Source of the DNA: Anaerolineae bacterium | GTDB lineage: Bacteria > Chloroflexota > Anaerolineae > J036 > Brachytrichaceae | NCBI GenBank assembly: GCA_947476335.1 | Contig: CANJQH010000028.1 | Span: forward strand, 1-38,599 | DNA length: 38,599 nt | Direction of reading: 5' to 3' | Shown: positions 24,236 to 32,365 of the stretch, piece after piece | How positions within the stretch are numbered: position 1 is the first letter of the stretch | How the letters are laid out: every line of letters begins with the position of its first letter | The notes under the pieces: model-generated | What the model was told of the DNA's origin: nothing | Databases searched by the model: none | The model's input: the letters and a program-made list of their open reading frames with translations, nothing else | Made by a program: the position numbers and the translations under genes

Positions 24236-25336
24236 CTACTCATCCATCAGCCCGTCGCGCAGCCCGGTCGGCAGCGGGGCGGGGCGGGCGATGCCGCTCG
24301 TCATGGTGATGTGGCGGCCGTCGCGCGACGCGTCGTGGATGGCGTGCATCACGTCGAGCACGTGATACGCCAGCGCGCCGCTCGCGCGATGGGCACGTCC
24401 GCTCTGCAGCGCATAGGCCATATCCGCCACGCCGAGGCCGCGCGACTGATCGGCATACGAGTGCGTCAGATTGGCTTCGGCGAAATCCTTGAAACTCTTG
24501 CGCTTGACCTTCACCGGCCCGCCGAACGTGTTCGGATCGGGCACGAACATGGTGCCTTCTGTCCCGTAAATCGTGATGCCGAGGTCGCCGGCGCCGGCGT
24601 CGAAGCTGGCCACGAGCGTGCCGATCGCGCCGCCCTCGAAGTCGATCACGCCCGTCACGTGCGTGGGAATCTGCACTGTGATCTTGTTGCCCTTCTTCGC
24701 GCCGCTGCCGATAGTGCGCTCGGCGTAGGCCGCCGCCGTCGCGCCGCTGACGCGTTTGGCTGCGCCGAGCAGCGTTACCAGTGCGGTCACGTAGTAGGGG
24801 CCCATGTCGAACATCGGGCCGCCGCCGGGCGCGTAGAAGAACTCGGGGTCGGGATGCCACGGCTCCGGGCCGCCGCCGATGAACCACGCGTTCGCATGAA
24901 TCGGCTTGCCGATGATGCCGTCGTCGATCAGCTTGCGGCACGTCTGCAGACCCGCCCCCAGGAACGTGTCCGGCGCTCCGCCGACCAGCACGCCGCGCTT
25001 CGCGGCTTCGTCCAGCAGATCGCGCGCCTGTTCGCGCGTCGCCGCCAGCGGCTTTTCGTTGTAGACGCTCTTGCCGGCGCGCACCGCGCGCAGGCCGATC
25101 TCGCCGTGCGCCGCCGGGATCGTCAGGTTGATGATGATCTGCACGTCCGGGTGCGCCAGCATTTCGTCCACAGTGAATGCCTGCGTGCCGTACTCTTTCG
25201 CGCGCGCATGCGCTCGTTCGAACACCATGTCCGCGCAGCCGACGAGCTCGAGCACTTCCATGCGCTGTGTCGCTTTGAAATAGACCGGGCTGATGTTGCC
25301 GCATCCGATGATGCCAATTTTCACTTTGTTCGCCAT
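24236..25336 (-). CDS. Gfo/Idh/MocA family oxidoreductase
   Basis: A 366-residue NAD(P)-dependent sugar dehydrogenase-type protein. The N-terminal Rossmann fold begins [15 protein letters not shown] (G-x-G-x-x-(S/A)-like loop). EKPLAATREQA carries the conserved E-K-P motif. [20 protein letters not shown] contains the G-G-G-x-x-x-D-x-G-x-Y segment of the C-terminal domain. It is paralogous along its whole length to the gene immediately upstream, whose TGA ends one base before this ATG, so the two are co-translated. The substrate is unknown; family members act on inositols, glycosides or other sugars, which fits the nearby beta-propeller glycosidase and epimerase genes. Confidence 0.92.
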   Translation of the reverse strand: MANKVKIGIIGCGNISPVYFKATQRMEVLELVGCADMVFERAHARAKEYGTQAFTVDEMLAHPDVQIIINLTIPAAHGEIGLRAVRAGKSVYNEKPLAATREQARDLLDEAAKRGVLVGGAPDTFLGAGLQTCRKLIDDGIIGKPIHANAWFIGGGPEPWHPDPEFFYAPGGGPMFDMGPYYVTALVTLLGAAKRVSGATAAAYAERTIGSGAKKGNKITVQIPTHVTGVIDFEGGAIGTLVASFDAGAGDLGITIYGTEGTMFVPDPNTFGGPVKVKRKSFKDFAEANLTHSYADQSRGLGVADMAYALQSGRAHRASGALAYHVLDVMHAIHDASRDGRHITMTSGIARPAPLPTGLRDGLMDE

Positions 25337-25337
25337 G

Positions 25338-26435
25338 TCACTTGATCTCCCCATCTGCGAGTGCGGCGTGCATCGGCGCCGGGCGCTCGCACGTGGTCGC
25401 CAGCAGCGCGTGGCTGCCGCTGTTCGATGCATCGTGCACCGCATGCATGATGTCGAGCACGTGATTCGCCAGTTCGCCCGAAGCGCGGTGCGCGCGCCCT
25501 TCGCGAATTGCGACGGCCATGTCGGCGACGCCGAGGCCGCGTGAGTTGTCCGGGTACGCGTGCGTCAGGTTCACTTCGACGAAATCTTTGTAGCCCTGGC
25601 GCATGATCTTCACCGGTCCGCCGAAGCCGTTCGGGTCCGGCACCTGCATGGATCCTTCGGTGCCGTAGATTTCGATGTGCGGCAGCGAGTGCTTCCAAAC
25701 GTCGAAGCTGGTGATGATGTTGCCGATCGCGCCGTTGGCGAAGTCGAGCACGCCGGAGACGTGCGTGGGCGTGCGCACTGTGATCTTCTCGCCGTACTTC
25801 TGGCGGCTGGTGATGGTGCGCTCAGGGAAGGTGATGCGCGTCGAGCCGGTCACGCGGCGGACCGGGCCGATCAGGTTGACGAGCGCGGTCAGGTAGTACG
25901 GGCCCATGTCGAACATCGGGCCGCCGCCGAGCTGGTAATAGAAATCCGGGTCGGGATGCCAGCTCTCGTGACCGTGGCCCATCATGAACGCGGTCGCCGC
26001 GATCGGCTCACCGATCACGCCGTCGTCGATGAGCTTGCGGCAGGTCTGGATCCCGGCGCCGAGAAATGTGTCCGGTGCGCCGCCGACGCGCACGCCGTTC
26101 TTCGCGGCGGTCGCGAGCATCTCGGACGCCTCGGCGCGGCTGAGCGCCAGCGGCTTCTCGTTGTAGACGCTCTTGCCGGCGCTGACCGCACGCAGGCCGA
26201 CTTCGCCGTGTGCTTTGGGGATCGTCAAATTGACGATGATCTGCACATCCGGGTTCGCCAGCATTTCGTCGACGGTGAAGGCCTGTGTTTCGTATTCCGT
26301 CGCGCGCGCCTGTGCGCGTTCGAGCAGCATGTCGGCGCAGCCCACGAGCTCGAGGTCGTGCATACGGCGCGCCGCCTTGAAGTAGACCGGGCTGATGTTG
26401 CCGCAGCCGATGATTCCGATTTTGGTTTTCTGCAT
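25338..26435 (-). CDS. Gfo/Idh/MocA family oxidoreductase (tandem paralogue)
   Basis: Starting at the ATG at 26435 the protein has 365 residues and opens [20 protein letters not shown]. It shows [12 protein letters not shown] (E-K-P) and [19 protein letters not shown]. Near-identical stretches to the downstream paralogue ([35 protein letters not shown]) indicate a tandem duplication. An upstream in-frame ATG at 26444 exists, but CACAAT lies exactly 7 nt before 26435 and would put the transcript start at the codon, so 26435 is preferred. First gene of a two-gene operon, divergent from the GH43-like gene at 26639. Confidence 0.92.
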   Translation of the reverse strand: MQKTKIGIIGCGNISPVYFKAARRMHDLELVGCADMLLERAQARATEYETQAFTVDEMLANPDVQIIVNLTIPKAHGEVGLRAVSAGKSVYNEKPLALSRAEASEMLATAAKNGVRVGGAPDTFLGAGIQTCRKLIDDGVIGEPIAATAFMMGHGHESWHPDPDFYYQLGGGPMFDMGPYYLTALVNLIGPVRRVTGSTRITFPERTITSRQKYGEKITVRTPTHVSGVLDFANGAIGNIITSFDVWKHSLPHIEIYGTEGSMQVPDPNGFGGPVKIMRQGYKDFVEVNLTHAYPDNSRGLGVADMAVAIREGRAHRASGELANHVLDIMHAVHDASNSGSHALLATTCERPAPMHAALADGEIK

Positions 26436-26442
26436 GCGGAGC

Positions 26443-26448
26443 ATTGTG
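26443..26448 (-). promoter_or_regulatory. -10-like box (CACAAT) for the oxidoreductase pair
   Basis: On the minus strand CACAAT is followed by 7 nt and then ATG at 26435. The arrangement matches those before the genes at 27774, 36879 and 38430. Confidence 0.45.
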
Positions 26449-26539
26449 ACGCAGCTTGTGCATAGTGCAAGCGACGCAGCGGCCTGTGGGCGGGCCCATC
26501 ATTTTTTTTGGGAAATTTTCCGTGTGCCTGCGCCTCAGC

Positions 26540-26590
26540 CCATCGGTCCGGGTGTTCTGTCACACATGTGCTTTTTCGTGAAATTCGCTA
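26540..26590. repeat. Decayed remnant of a dispersed repeat
   Basis: The run CAGCCCATCGGTCCGGGTG followed about 25 nt later by GTGAAATTCGC parallels the right half of the element at 36617-36820 (CAGACCATCGGTCTGGGTG ... GTGAAATTCGC). The rest of that element is not recognisable here. Confidence 0.45.
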
Positions 26591-26625
26591 AAACGATGCG
26601 GCGCTCTGCGACGGGCCGTCGTATG

Positions 26626-26632
26626 TAAGAAT
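26626..26632 (+). promoter_or_regulatory. -10-like box (TAAGAAT) for the GH43-like gene
   Basis: TAAGAA lies 7 nt before the ATG at 26639 (AAGAAT would be 6 nt). No Shine-Dalgarno site is present. Confidence 0.35.
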
Positions 26633-26638
26633 CCGCGC

Positions 26639-27676
26639 ATGGCGAATAAATCTCGAAATAAATCTCGAATAAATGCCGCTACGCTCGACGCGTGGTCGGC
26701 TCCGTACCGCGGCTGGTCGTATTTTCCGGATCCGGTGATCCCTTCGGATTTTCGAGTTGTCGGTCATGAAGCGTTTCACAGTTTCGATGTGCCGACGGTG
26801 TTTCAACTTCCGGATCAGCCGGAGTGTTGGTTCATGAGTTTCATCGGCTTCAATGGTCAGGGCTACAACAGTTTCGTCGTCGAGAGCACTGATCTCGTTC
26901 ATTGGTCGAATGCGCGGCTGGCGATGGGCTTTGGACCCGAAGGTGAATTTGATTTTGGCGGCCGAGTTATCGGCGCGCACTTGTACGAGTCGTACGATAT
27001 TCGCGCACCGCGCTTTTTGAAAAGACGCGACGATCATTTCTGGACGCTCTATGGTTGCTACGCGAAGCAGGGCGGCTACGAGATTGACCCCGGCTATGAA
27101 GGCGTCGCTCGCAGCGTCGATGGGCTGCATTGGCAGCGCGCGCACGATTCGTATATTTTATCGGTTCATGATGATGATGCGCGCGACTGGGAGAAGAGTT
27201 GCATTTATCAGCCGTGGCTGGTGGAACACGACGGCGTCTTCTACAACTTTTACAACGCCAAGCGTATGCCGGAATGGATCGAGCAGATGGGCGGTGCGAC
27301 TTCGACGAATCTGATTGAGTGGCGGCGCTTTGATCGCAATCCGATCGTGCAGGTGCGCCCCGGCGGCTACGATGAAAAATTCTGCTCAGATGGAAAAGTT
27401 TTTCGCGATGGTGATCATTGGGTGATGTTTTACTTCGGCGTTGGCCGCGGCGGCGCCCACATCATGGCGGCGTTTTCGCGCGACCTGCAGAACTGGACAG
27501 CGCATCCGGAACCCTTGTATTGTGCTGGCGGTCATCCAGGTGGGCTCGACAAAACGTATGCACACAAAATTTCGCTGGTCTACGTCGCACAGGAAAATCG
27601 CTTCTATATGCATTACTGTGCGGTCGGCGACCGCGGCCGCTGCATCGGCCTGCTGACGAGCCGGCCGCTCGATTGA
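26639..27676 (+). CDS. Five-bladed beta-propeller glycosidase-like protein (GH43/GH32/GH130-like)
   Basis: A 345-residue protein without an obvious signal peptide, hence probably cytoplasmic. The sequence shows repeated propeller-blade signatures: FNGQGYNSFVVESTDLVHW, IRAPRFLKRRDDHFWTLYGC, ARSVDGLHW, YQPWLVEHDGVFYNFYNAKR, GKVFRDGDHWVMFYFGVG and MAAFSRDLQNWTAHP. The recurrent S-x-D-L-x-x-W and W-x-M-F/Y-Y phrases are typical of GH43/GH32/GH130-like beta-propellers acting on plant-type or microbial glycans. It stands alone on the plus strand, divergent from the sugar oxidoreductases, suggesting a shared sugar pathway. The specific substrate and whether it is a hydrolase or phosphorylase cannot be told from sequence alone. 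Confidence 0.75.
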   Translation: MANKSRNKSRINAATLDAWSAPYRGWSYFPDPVIPSDFRVVGHEAFHSFDVPTVFQLPDQPECWFMSFIGFNGQGYNSFVVESTDLVHWSNARLAMGFGPEGEFDFGGRVIGAHLYESYDIRAPRFLKRRDDHFWTLYGCYAKQGGYEIDPGYEGVARSVDGLHWQRAHDSYILSVHDDDARDWEKSCIYQPWLVEHDGVFYNFYNAKRMPEWIEQMGGATSTNLIEWRRFDRNPIVQVRPGGYDEKFCSDGKVFRDGDHWVMFYFGVGRGGAHIMAAFSRDLQNWTAHPEPLYCAGGHPGGLDKTYAHKISLVYVAQENRFYMHYCAVGDRGRCIGLLTSRPLD

Positions 27677-27760
27677 ATTCACGCAGCAGTGCGACTGGTC
27701 AGGCAACGCTGGAATGGAAACCCAATCGGCTCGCTGCTGTACGGAAAACCTCACCTGTTG

Positions 27761-27766
27761 CATACT
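27761..27766 (+). promoter_or_regulatory. -10-like box (CATACT) for the epimerase
   Basis: CATACT is followed by exactly 7 nt and then the ATG at 27774. The same hexamer and spacing precede the aldo/keto reductase gene at 36879. Confidence 0.5.
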
Positions 27767-27773
27767 TCCCCGC

Positions 27774-28748
27774 ATGCAAGACACAACTCTGGTCACGGGC
27801 GCGCTCGGCTGCATCGGCGCGTGGACGCTGCGAAATCTCGTGCGCGCCGGGCGCCGAGCCGTCGCCTTCGACCTCGGCGAAGATCGTCGTCGTCTGCGCC
27901 TGATCATGTCTGATGATGAGATTGCGCACATCGAATTCGTTCGCGGTGACATCACGGACTTCGCACAGGTTGATGCACTCTTCGAAAAACACGCCATCAC
28001 ACATGTTGTTCATCTGGCCGGATTGCAGGTGCCGTTCTGTCGGGCGAATCCTGTGCTTGGTGCACAGGTGAATGTCGTTGGCACCGTGAACATTTTTGAA
28101 GCTGCGCGACGTCGAACGGGGCAGGTGGAGCGTATTGTGTACGCGAGCAGCGCTGCGGTATACGACGTGGATGACGCGAAGCCGGGCGAGGCGGTGGCGC
28201 CGAATGCGTCGGGTCATCCGGCCACGTTGTACGGCGTCTACAAGCAGGCGAATGAAGGCACTGCGCGCATTTACTTTACAGAAAACGGCGTGTGTTCGAT
28301 TGGCTTGCGGCCTTACATCGTGTATGGGCCGGCGCGTGATCAGGGGATGACCAGCGCACCGACGAAGGCGATGTTTGCCGCAGCGATGGGGCAGCCGTTT
28401 CATATTCCGTACGGCGGCCGCGCTGACTATGAATATGCCGACGATGTGGCGAAAACTTTTCTCGCATGTGCATCCGCAGAGTTCAGCGGCGCCGAGGTGT
28501 TCAACTTGCCCGGTGCGGTGCTGCACATGCGCGAGCTCATCGCTGCGATCGAGGCGGTGGAACCCGCGTCGGCCGGTCGCATCACCTTCGACGACAAGCC
28601 GCTGCCGTTCCCCGAGGAACTCGATGGTTCACCACTGGACGCGCTGCTGGGCGGTGTGCCGCGCAGGCCGCTGGTCGATGCGGTGCGCGAGACGATCGCC
28701 GTCTTTCGCGATGCGGTGGCATCGGGGCGGATGAAGGAATCGGAGTAG
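27774..28748 (+). CDS. NAD-dependent epimerase/dehydratase (extended SDR)
   Basis: A 324-residue extended short-chain dehydrogenase. It has the NAD-binding G-x-x-G-x-x-G loop in LVTGALGCIGAWTLRN, the acidic residue AFDLG at the end of the second strand, HLAGLQVPFCRANP, YASSAAVYD with the catalytic Ser region, and YGVYKQANE with the Y-x-x-x-K pair. This fits nucleotide-sugar 4-epimerases or related dehydratases; the substrate is not determined. I start it at the ATG preceded by CATACT rather than at upstream codons, because the Rossmann fold begins within five residues. It runs convergently with the double-HTH gene, sharing a palindromic 3' end. Confidence 0.9.
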   Translation: MQDTTLVTGALGCIGAWTLRNLVRAGRRAVAFDLGEDRRRLRLIMSDDEIAHIEFVRGDITDFAQVDALFEKHAITHVVHLAGLQVPFCRANPVLGAQVNVVGTVNIFEAARRRTGQVERIVYASSAAVYDVDDAKPGEAVAPNASGHPATLYGVYKQANEGTARIYFTENGVCSIGLRPYIVYGPARDQGMTSAPTKAMFAAAMGQPFHIPYGGRADYEYADDVAKTFLACASAEFSGAEVFNLPGAVLHMRELIAAIEAVEPASAGRITFDDKPLPFPEELDGSPLDALLGGVPRRPLVDAVRETIAVFRDAVASGRMKESE

Positions 28749-28845
28749 GGAGCAGAGCAGATGTCGGAGCAGAGAGTAAAGACAGGCGTATCGAGTCTGC
28801 AACGACTACTCTTCACTCTGACTCTCTGCTCTCTGCTCCTACTCC
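28742..28845. terminator. Bidirectional palindromic region between convergent genes
   Basis: GGAGTAGGGAGCAGAG at the epimerase stop pairs with CTCTGCTCTCTGCTCCTACTCC at the regulator stop, allowing small bulges; both TAG stop codons lie inside the arms. GGAGCAGAGAGT (28766-28777) is a further inner repeat of the arm. The structure probably serves as terminator for both convergent genes. Confidence 0.55.
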
Positions 28846-29576
28846 GCGTCGGCCGCCGCCTTGGTTGCAGCTGCGGCTGCGGCTTCGGCGGCAAGGATGT
28901 CGAATGCGGATGCGAGCAGTGCCATCTGTTCGCTGGGAAGATTGCGCAGCCGCTCTGCGAGATGCAACGCATTCATTGACGCTGGGTCGCACACGAAAGT
29001 GCGAAGCTCAGCGGAAAGCGACTCAAAGCGTGTGCGCTGCGCCAACAGCATTTGCGCTTGTCCGAGCGGCCCGATGCCAATATCCAGCATGTCGTAGAAG
29101 GTCATGCCGAAGTGGGCCAGCAGGGCTTCCAGTTCGGTGATGCTCGGTTGTTTGCGTGCGATCTCCCACGCCTGTAGTGTGGCTGTGGCTACACCGATGG
29201 CTGCTGCGCATTCGGCTGCATTCTCGTTGCGCATCATGCGTACCTGTTTCAGCCGTGCACCGATGATGTGTCCGCGCAGCCGTATGATCTCGGCGAGATT
29301 GTTCGGCGATTTCTTTTCGGGCGCAAGTTCAGAAAAACCGAGCAGTGCACCTACCGGCAGGTGCAGGCTATATGCCATCGATTCAAGCTGTGGCAGTGTG
29401 GGCTCTTTTTCGCCGCTTTCAATGGCGTTGAGTGTGATGACGCTGATCGCCGCGAAATTCGCCAGCTCTTTCGGCTTGCGGCCAGCAAGCTCTCGCGCAC
29501 GACGAACCAGACCACCGATTTCGCGACGGCGCGCCGCCGCTGTGTTATTGAGCGGAGTCTCCGAGGAATCGGGCAT
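28839..29576 (-). CDS. Transcriptional regulator with two Cro/C1-type HTH domains
   Basis: A 245-residue protein with two XRE-like helix-turn-helix domains: residues about 20-85 (LVRRARELAGRKPKELANFA, AISVITLNAIESGEKEPTLP) and about 100-165 (RLKQVRMMRNENAAECAAAI, GVATATLQAWEIARKQPSIT). A helical C-terminal segment follows and ends in an Ala-rich tail (ILAAEAAAAAATKAAADAE). Two HTH units in one chain suggest binding to a longer or asymmetric operator. It is divergent from the GT4 gene, and their starts lie 18 nt apart, so it could control that gene. I prefer the ATG at 29576; an alternative at 29591 adds five residues. Confidence 0.82.
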   Translation of the reverse strand: MPDSSETPLNNTAAARRREIGGLVRRARELAGRKPKELANFAAISVITLNAIESGEKEPTLPQLESMAYSLHLPVGALLGFSELAPEKKSPNNLAEIIRLRGHIIGARLKQVRMMRNENAAECAAAIGVATATLQAWEIARKQPSITELEALLAHFGMTFYDMLDIGIGPLGQAQMLLAQRTRFESLSAELRTFVCDPASMNALHLAERLRNLPSEQMALLASAFDILAAEAAAAAATKAAADAE

Positions 29577-29594
29577 AATCTCCAAAATCATCTC

Positions 29595-30695
29595 ATGAAA
29601 ATCGCTTTCAATGCATGGTTTCTCGAGCCGTCACTTGCGCAGAATACAGGAACCGGCCAGTATGCCCGCCATCTTGCTGAGTCGATTACTGAAATCGCGC
29701 CAGAGGTGACACTCGAAATGGTGGAACCGCGACGTCGCAGCGATTTATCGAAGGTCGCCTTTGAACAAATTGATTTCCCACGTGCCGCGCGCAACATGAA
29801 GGCGGACGTGGCGTTTGTGCCGCATTGGGGTCCACCGCTTGCGTGTGACGTGCCCGTGGTCACGACAATTCATGATGTCATTCAGGTGGCGCTGCCGGAA
29901 TATCGCGGCAAATTGCAGCATCGCGCGTATTTCAGCTTGGCACGCGCCGGAGCGCTTTCCGCTGCTGCTGTGCTGACAGATTCGGATTTCAGCCGCGACG
30001 ATATCGTGAAGCATCTGGGCGTGCTGCGGGAGCGCATTCACGTCGCACCGCTCGCAGTTGATTCATGTTTCTCCCCTGCGCACCTGCCTGAAGATCTGCA
30101 TCGTGTACGCGAGCGCTATCAGTTGCCTGAGCAGTACGTGCTGTATTTGGGCGGGTTCGATCGACGCAAGAATATTGAGACGTTGTTGCAAGTGTATGGC
30201 TGGTGCGGTGAGAGCATCGGTGATGAATTTCCACTCGTCATTACCGGATCGCCGGAAGATTTGGCGTGGACGGCGGGCGGTGAATTGATGTCACTTGGAC
30301 GCATGGCGCGTGAGCTGCATGTGGAAAATGAAGTGCGCTTCATCGGCCGGCCGCCAGACGAAGACAAGCCCGCGCTCTACGCGATGGCGCGCGCATTTTT
30401 GTATCCGACGCTCTACGAGGGCTTCGGCCTGCCTGCACTGGAAGCGATGGCCAGCGGCGTGCCCGTCGTCGGCAGCAACGCAGCAAGCGTCGCCGAGGTG
30501 GTCGGCAATTCGGGCATGCTGGTCGATCCGATGGACGCGCGCGCGATGGCCGGTGCGCTCATCGCCACATGCATTCAGGACGATCTGCACGAACGCCTGC
30601 GCTTACGCGCTGTCTTGCGCGCCGCTGAGTTCAGCTGGCAGCGCACGGCGTACGAAACGCTGGCGGTGATGCGGCAGCTGACGAAAAACCGCTGA
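29595..30695 (+). CDS. GT4-family glycosyltransferase
   Basis: A 366-residue GT-B fold glycosyltransferase. The N-terminal domain starts MKIAFNAWFLEPSLAQNTGT with a glycine-containing loop for the acceptor. The C-terminal domain shows YVLYLGGFDRRKNIETLL, RFIGRPPDEDKPALYAMA and the donor-binding E-x7-E motif in YEGFGLPALEAMASGVPVV. This is the pattern of mannosyl/glucosyltransferases that use nucleotide sugars on cell-surface glycans; donor and acceptor are unknown. The ATG comes immediately after a CATAAT box (15 nt upstream) shared with the divergent regulator region. The stop is followed within 45 bp by the convergent mltG stop. Confidence 0.9.
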   Translation: MKIAFNAWFLEPSLAQNTGTGQYARHLAESITEIAPEVTLEMVEPRRRSDLSKVAFEQIDFPRAARNMKADVAFVPHWGPPLACDVPVVTTIHDVIQVALPEYRGKLQHRAYFSLARAGALSAAAVLTDSDFSRDDIVKHLGVLRERIHVAPLAVDSCFSPAHLPEDLHRVRERYQLPEQYVLYLGGFDRRKNIETLLQVYGWCGESIGDEFPLVITGSPEDLAWTAGGELMSLGRMARELHVENEVRFIGRPPDEDKPALYAMARAFLYPTLYEGFGLPALEAMASGVPVVGSNAASVAEVVGNSGMLVDPMDARAMAGALIATCIQDDLHERLRLRAVLRAAEFSWQRTAYETLAVMRQLTKNR

Positions 30696-30708
30696 CGACA
30701 GACGGCAG

Positions 30709-30755
30709 CAGCGCGTGATTGCTCGGAACTCGGAGCTTCTTACGAGCACGCGCTG
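30709..30755. terminator. Hairpin between convergent GT4 and mltG genes
   Basis: CAGCGCGTG plus CTCG pairs with CGAGCACGCGCTG; a 4-base bulge (ATTG) interrupts the left arm. It overlaps the 3' end of mltG and could terminate both transcripts. Confidence 0.5.
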
Positions 30756-31879
30756 TACTTCGTCAGATGTTCCTCGTATGTCACGCTGAACTGATGCGTG
30801 CCGTCGCCGCCGGGGCAGGCGAGGAAATACTTGTACTCGGATGCGGCGGGAGAGACGGCGGCCTGTATCGAGCTAAGGCCGGGGTTGGCGATCGGGCCGG
30901 GCGGCAGCGTTGGGTTGACGTAGGTGTTGTAGCCGGCTGGATCGACGTACTGATAATCCTCGACGGTGAGCGTGCGCCACCATTTGTTCTGCTGCGGATC
31001 GAAGCCGAGTGCGTACTGCGTGGTTGGGTCGGCGTCGAGTTTCTGGCCGATGTTGAGGCGGTTCAGGTAGACGCTGGCAATGAGCGGGCGTTCGTCGGCG
31101 ACGACGGCTTCACGTTCCACGATCGACGCCAGGATGAGCACGTCGCGTGGGTCGCGGCCGGTGGCGCGCGCCTGTTCGAGCACGGGCGCGGCTTTCGCGC
31201 CGAAGTTGTCCAGCATGCGCAGCACGATGTCCTGCGTGGTCGGATTTTGGGGTAGGCGGTACGTGTCCGGAAACAAATAGCCCTCGAGCGTACCCGAAGA
31301 TGGTAGCCCTTTAAGGAATGGATAGTCCGGATTGAAATTCGGCTCCTGCAGGCGCACCAGGCGCAGGAATTCACTCGCATTGATGCCGACCTGCTGCTGC
31401 AGCAGATCCGCAATTTCCTCGAGGCGCTTTCCTTCCGGAATGGTGACTGTGATTTCGCTGGCTTGCGCGCGTTGCAGCGCCAGCGAAATTTCCTTGATGC
31501 TCATGTTGCGGCGCAGCGTGAAGGTGCCGGCCTGGATTTTCTCGCCCTGGCCGCTGAAGCGCACGTACGAGCGAAAAAGATTCCCGTCTGCGACGAGCCC
31601 CTGGGCTTGCAGCTTCTGCCCGACTTCTGCGGGAGTCTCCAGCGGATCGATGACGAAGCGCACTGGTGTCGGGTCGTTGCTCATCGGCTTGTCCATATCC
31701 TGACTGCGGATCAAATCGATGTACGTGCCGACGATCCATTTGTCGAGGCCGGTGAGCTGGCCGGTGGGAGCGCCGAGATCGGTGAGCTTTCCACGCCAGA
31801 GATTAGCAGCCCATACCAGCGTCGCAAGGGCGATGCAAAAAATGAATGCTTTGACGATGGAGAAACGATATCGATTCAT
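30740..31879 (-). CDS. mltG: Endolytic murein transglycosylase MltG
   Basis: A 379-residue YceG/MltG protein that cuts nascent peptidoglycan strands at the membrane. An N-terminal transmembrane anchor (IVKAFIFCIALATLVWAANLW, about residues 8-28) is followed by a LysM-like segment (VRFVIDPLETPAEVGQKLQA) and the catalytic domain. LEGYLFPDTYRL and LASIVEREAVVADERPLIAS carry the conserved glutamate (the E of IVERE). NPTLPPGPIANPGLSSIQAA and EYKYFLACPGGDGTHQFSVTYEEH are the usual C-terminal signatures. It is the last gene of the alaS-ruvX-mltG operon, 12 nt after ruvX. Its presence indicates a peptidoglycan wall. Confidence 0.97.
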   Translation of the reverse strand: MNRYRFSIVKAFIFCIALATLVWAANLWRGKLTDLGAPTGQLTGLDKWIVGTYIDLIRSQDMDKPMSNDPTPVRFVIDPLETPAEVGQKLQAQGLVADGNLFRSYVRFSGQGEKIQAGTFTLRRNMSIKEISLALQRAQASEITVTIPEGKRLEEIADLLQQQVGINASEFLRLVRLQEPNFNPDYPFLKGLPSSGTLEGYLFPDTYRLPQNPTTQDIVLRMLDNFGAKAAPVLEQARATGRDPRDVLILASIVEREAVVADERPLIASVYLNRLNIGQKLDADPTTQYALGFDPQQNKWWRTLTVEDYQYVDPAGYNTYVNPTLPPGPIANPGLSSIQAAVSPAASEYKYFLACPGGDGTHQFSVTYEEHLTKYSACS

Positions 31880-31891
31880 GGCTGGTAGGGT

Positions 31892-32365
31892 TTACGCTCC
31901 GTCGAAATCTGGGCCGAATTTTTCGTCGAATTTTTCGTCGAATCCTTCGTCGAAGTCTAGCGCGCGCAGGCTGTCGAGGTGTCGTTGGAGGATCACCGAA
32001 GCTGCGATTGCGTCATCATATTTTTCCTGCTGGCGACGTTTTTTTGCCGAGATGATTGCGCGTGCGTCGCGCGTCGAGTGACGCTCGTCATGATAGCGAA
32101 CGGCGATGTCGAGGACTGCACGCAATTCCGCCGCAAAGGCTTCGACGCGCTCGACTTGTTCGCCGATGCGACCGTTGATGTGCAGCGGGATGCCGATCAC
32201 AATTTCATCGACTTGATGCTCGCGTGCAAGCGCATGAATTTCTGCGACGGCATTCTGCAAGCGACGGTCGATGATGCAAAGTGGACGCGCGATCAGCTTG
32301 GTGGTATCGCTCAACGCAATGCCGACGCGCCGATCACCGACGTCGAGTCCGAGGGAACGTGCCAT
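31892..32365 (-). CDS. ruvX: Putative pre-16S rRNA nuclease / Holliday junction resolvase-like YqgF
   Basis: A 157-residue RNase H-fold protein. It opens SLGLDVGDRRVGIALSD, with the first catalytic Asp. VDEIVIGIPLHINGRIG carries the central strand and loop. RYHDERHSTRDA and EKYDDAIAASVILQRHLD supply the second and third acidic positions. Family members process the 16S rRNA 5' end. The C-terminus carries an unusual acidic repeat (DEGFDEKFDEKFGPDFD) beyond the conserved fold. The ATG directly abuts the TAA of the upstream gene, so the two are coupled. Confidence 0.95.
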   Translation of the reverse strand: MARSLGLDVGDRRVGIALSDTTKLIARPLCIIDRRLQNAVAEIHALAREHQVDEIVIGIPLHINGRIGEQVERVEAFAAELRAVLDIAVRYHDERHSTRDARAIISAKKRRQQEKYDDAIAASVILQRHLDSLRALDFDEGFDEKFDEKFGPDFDGA

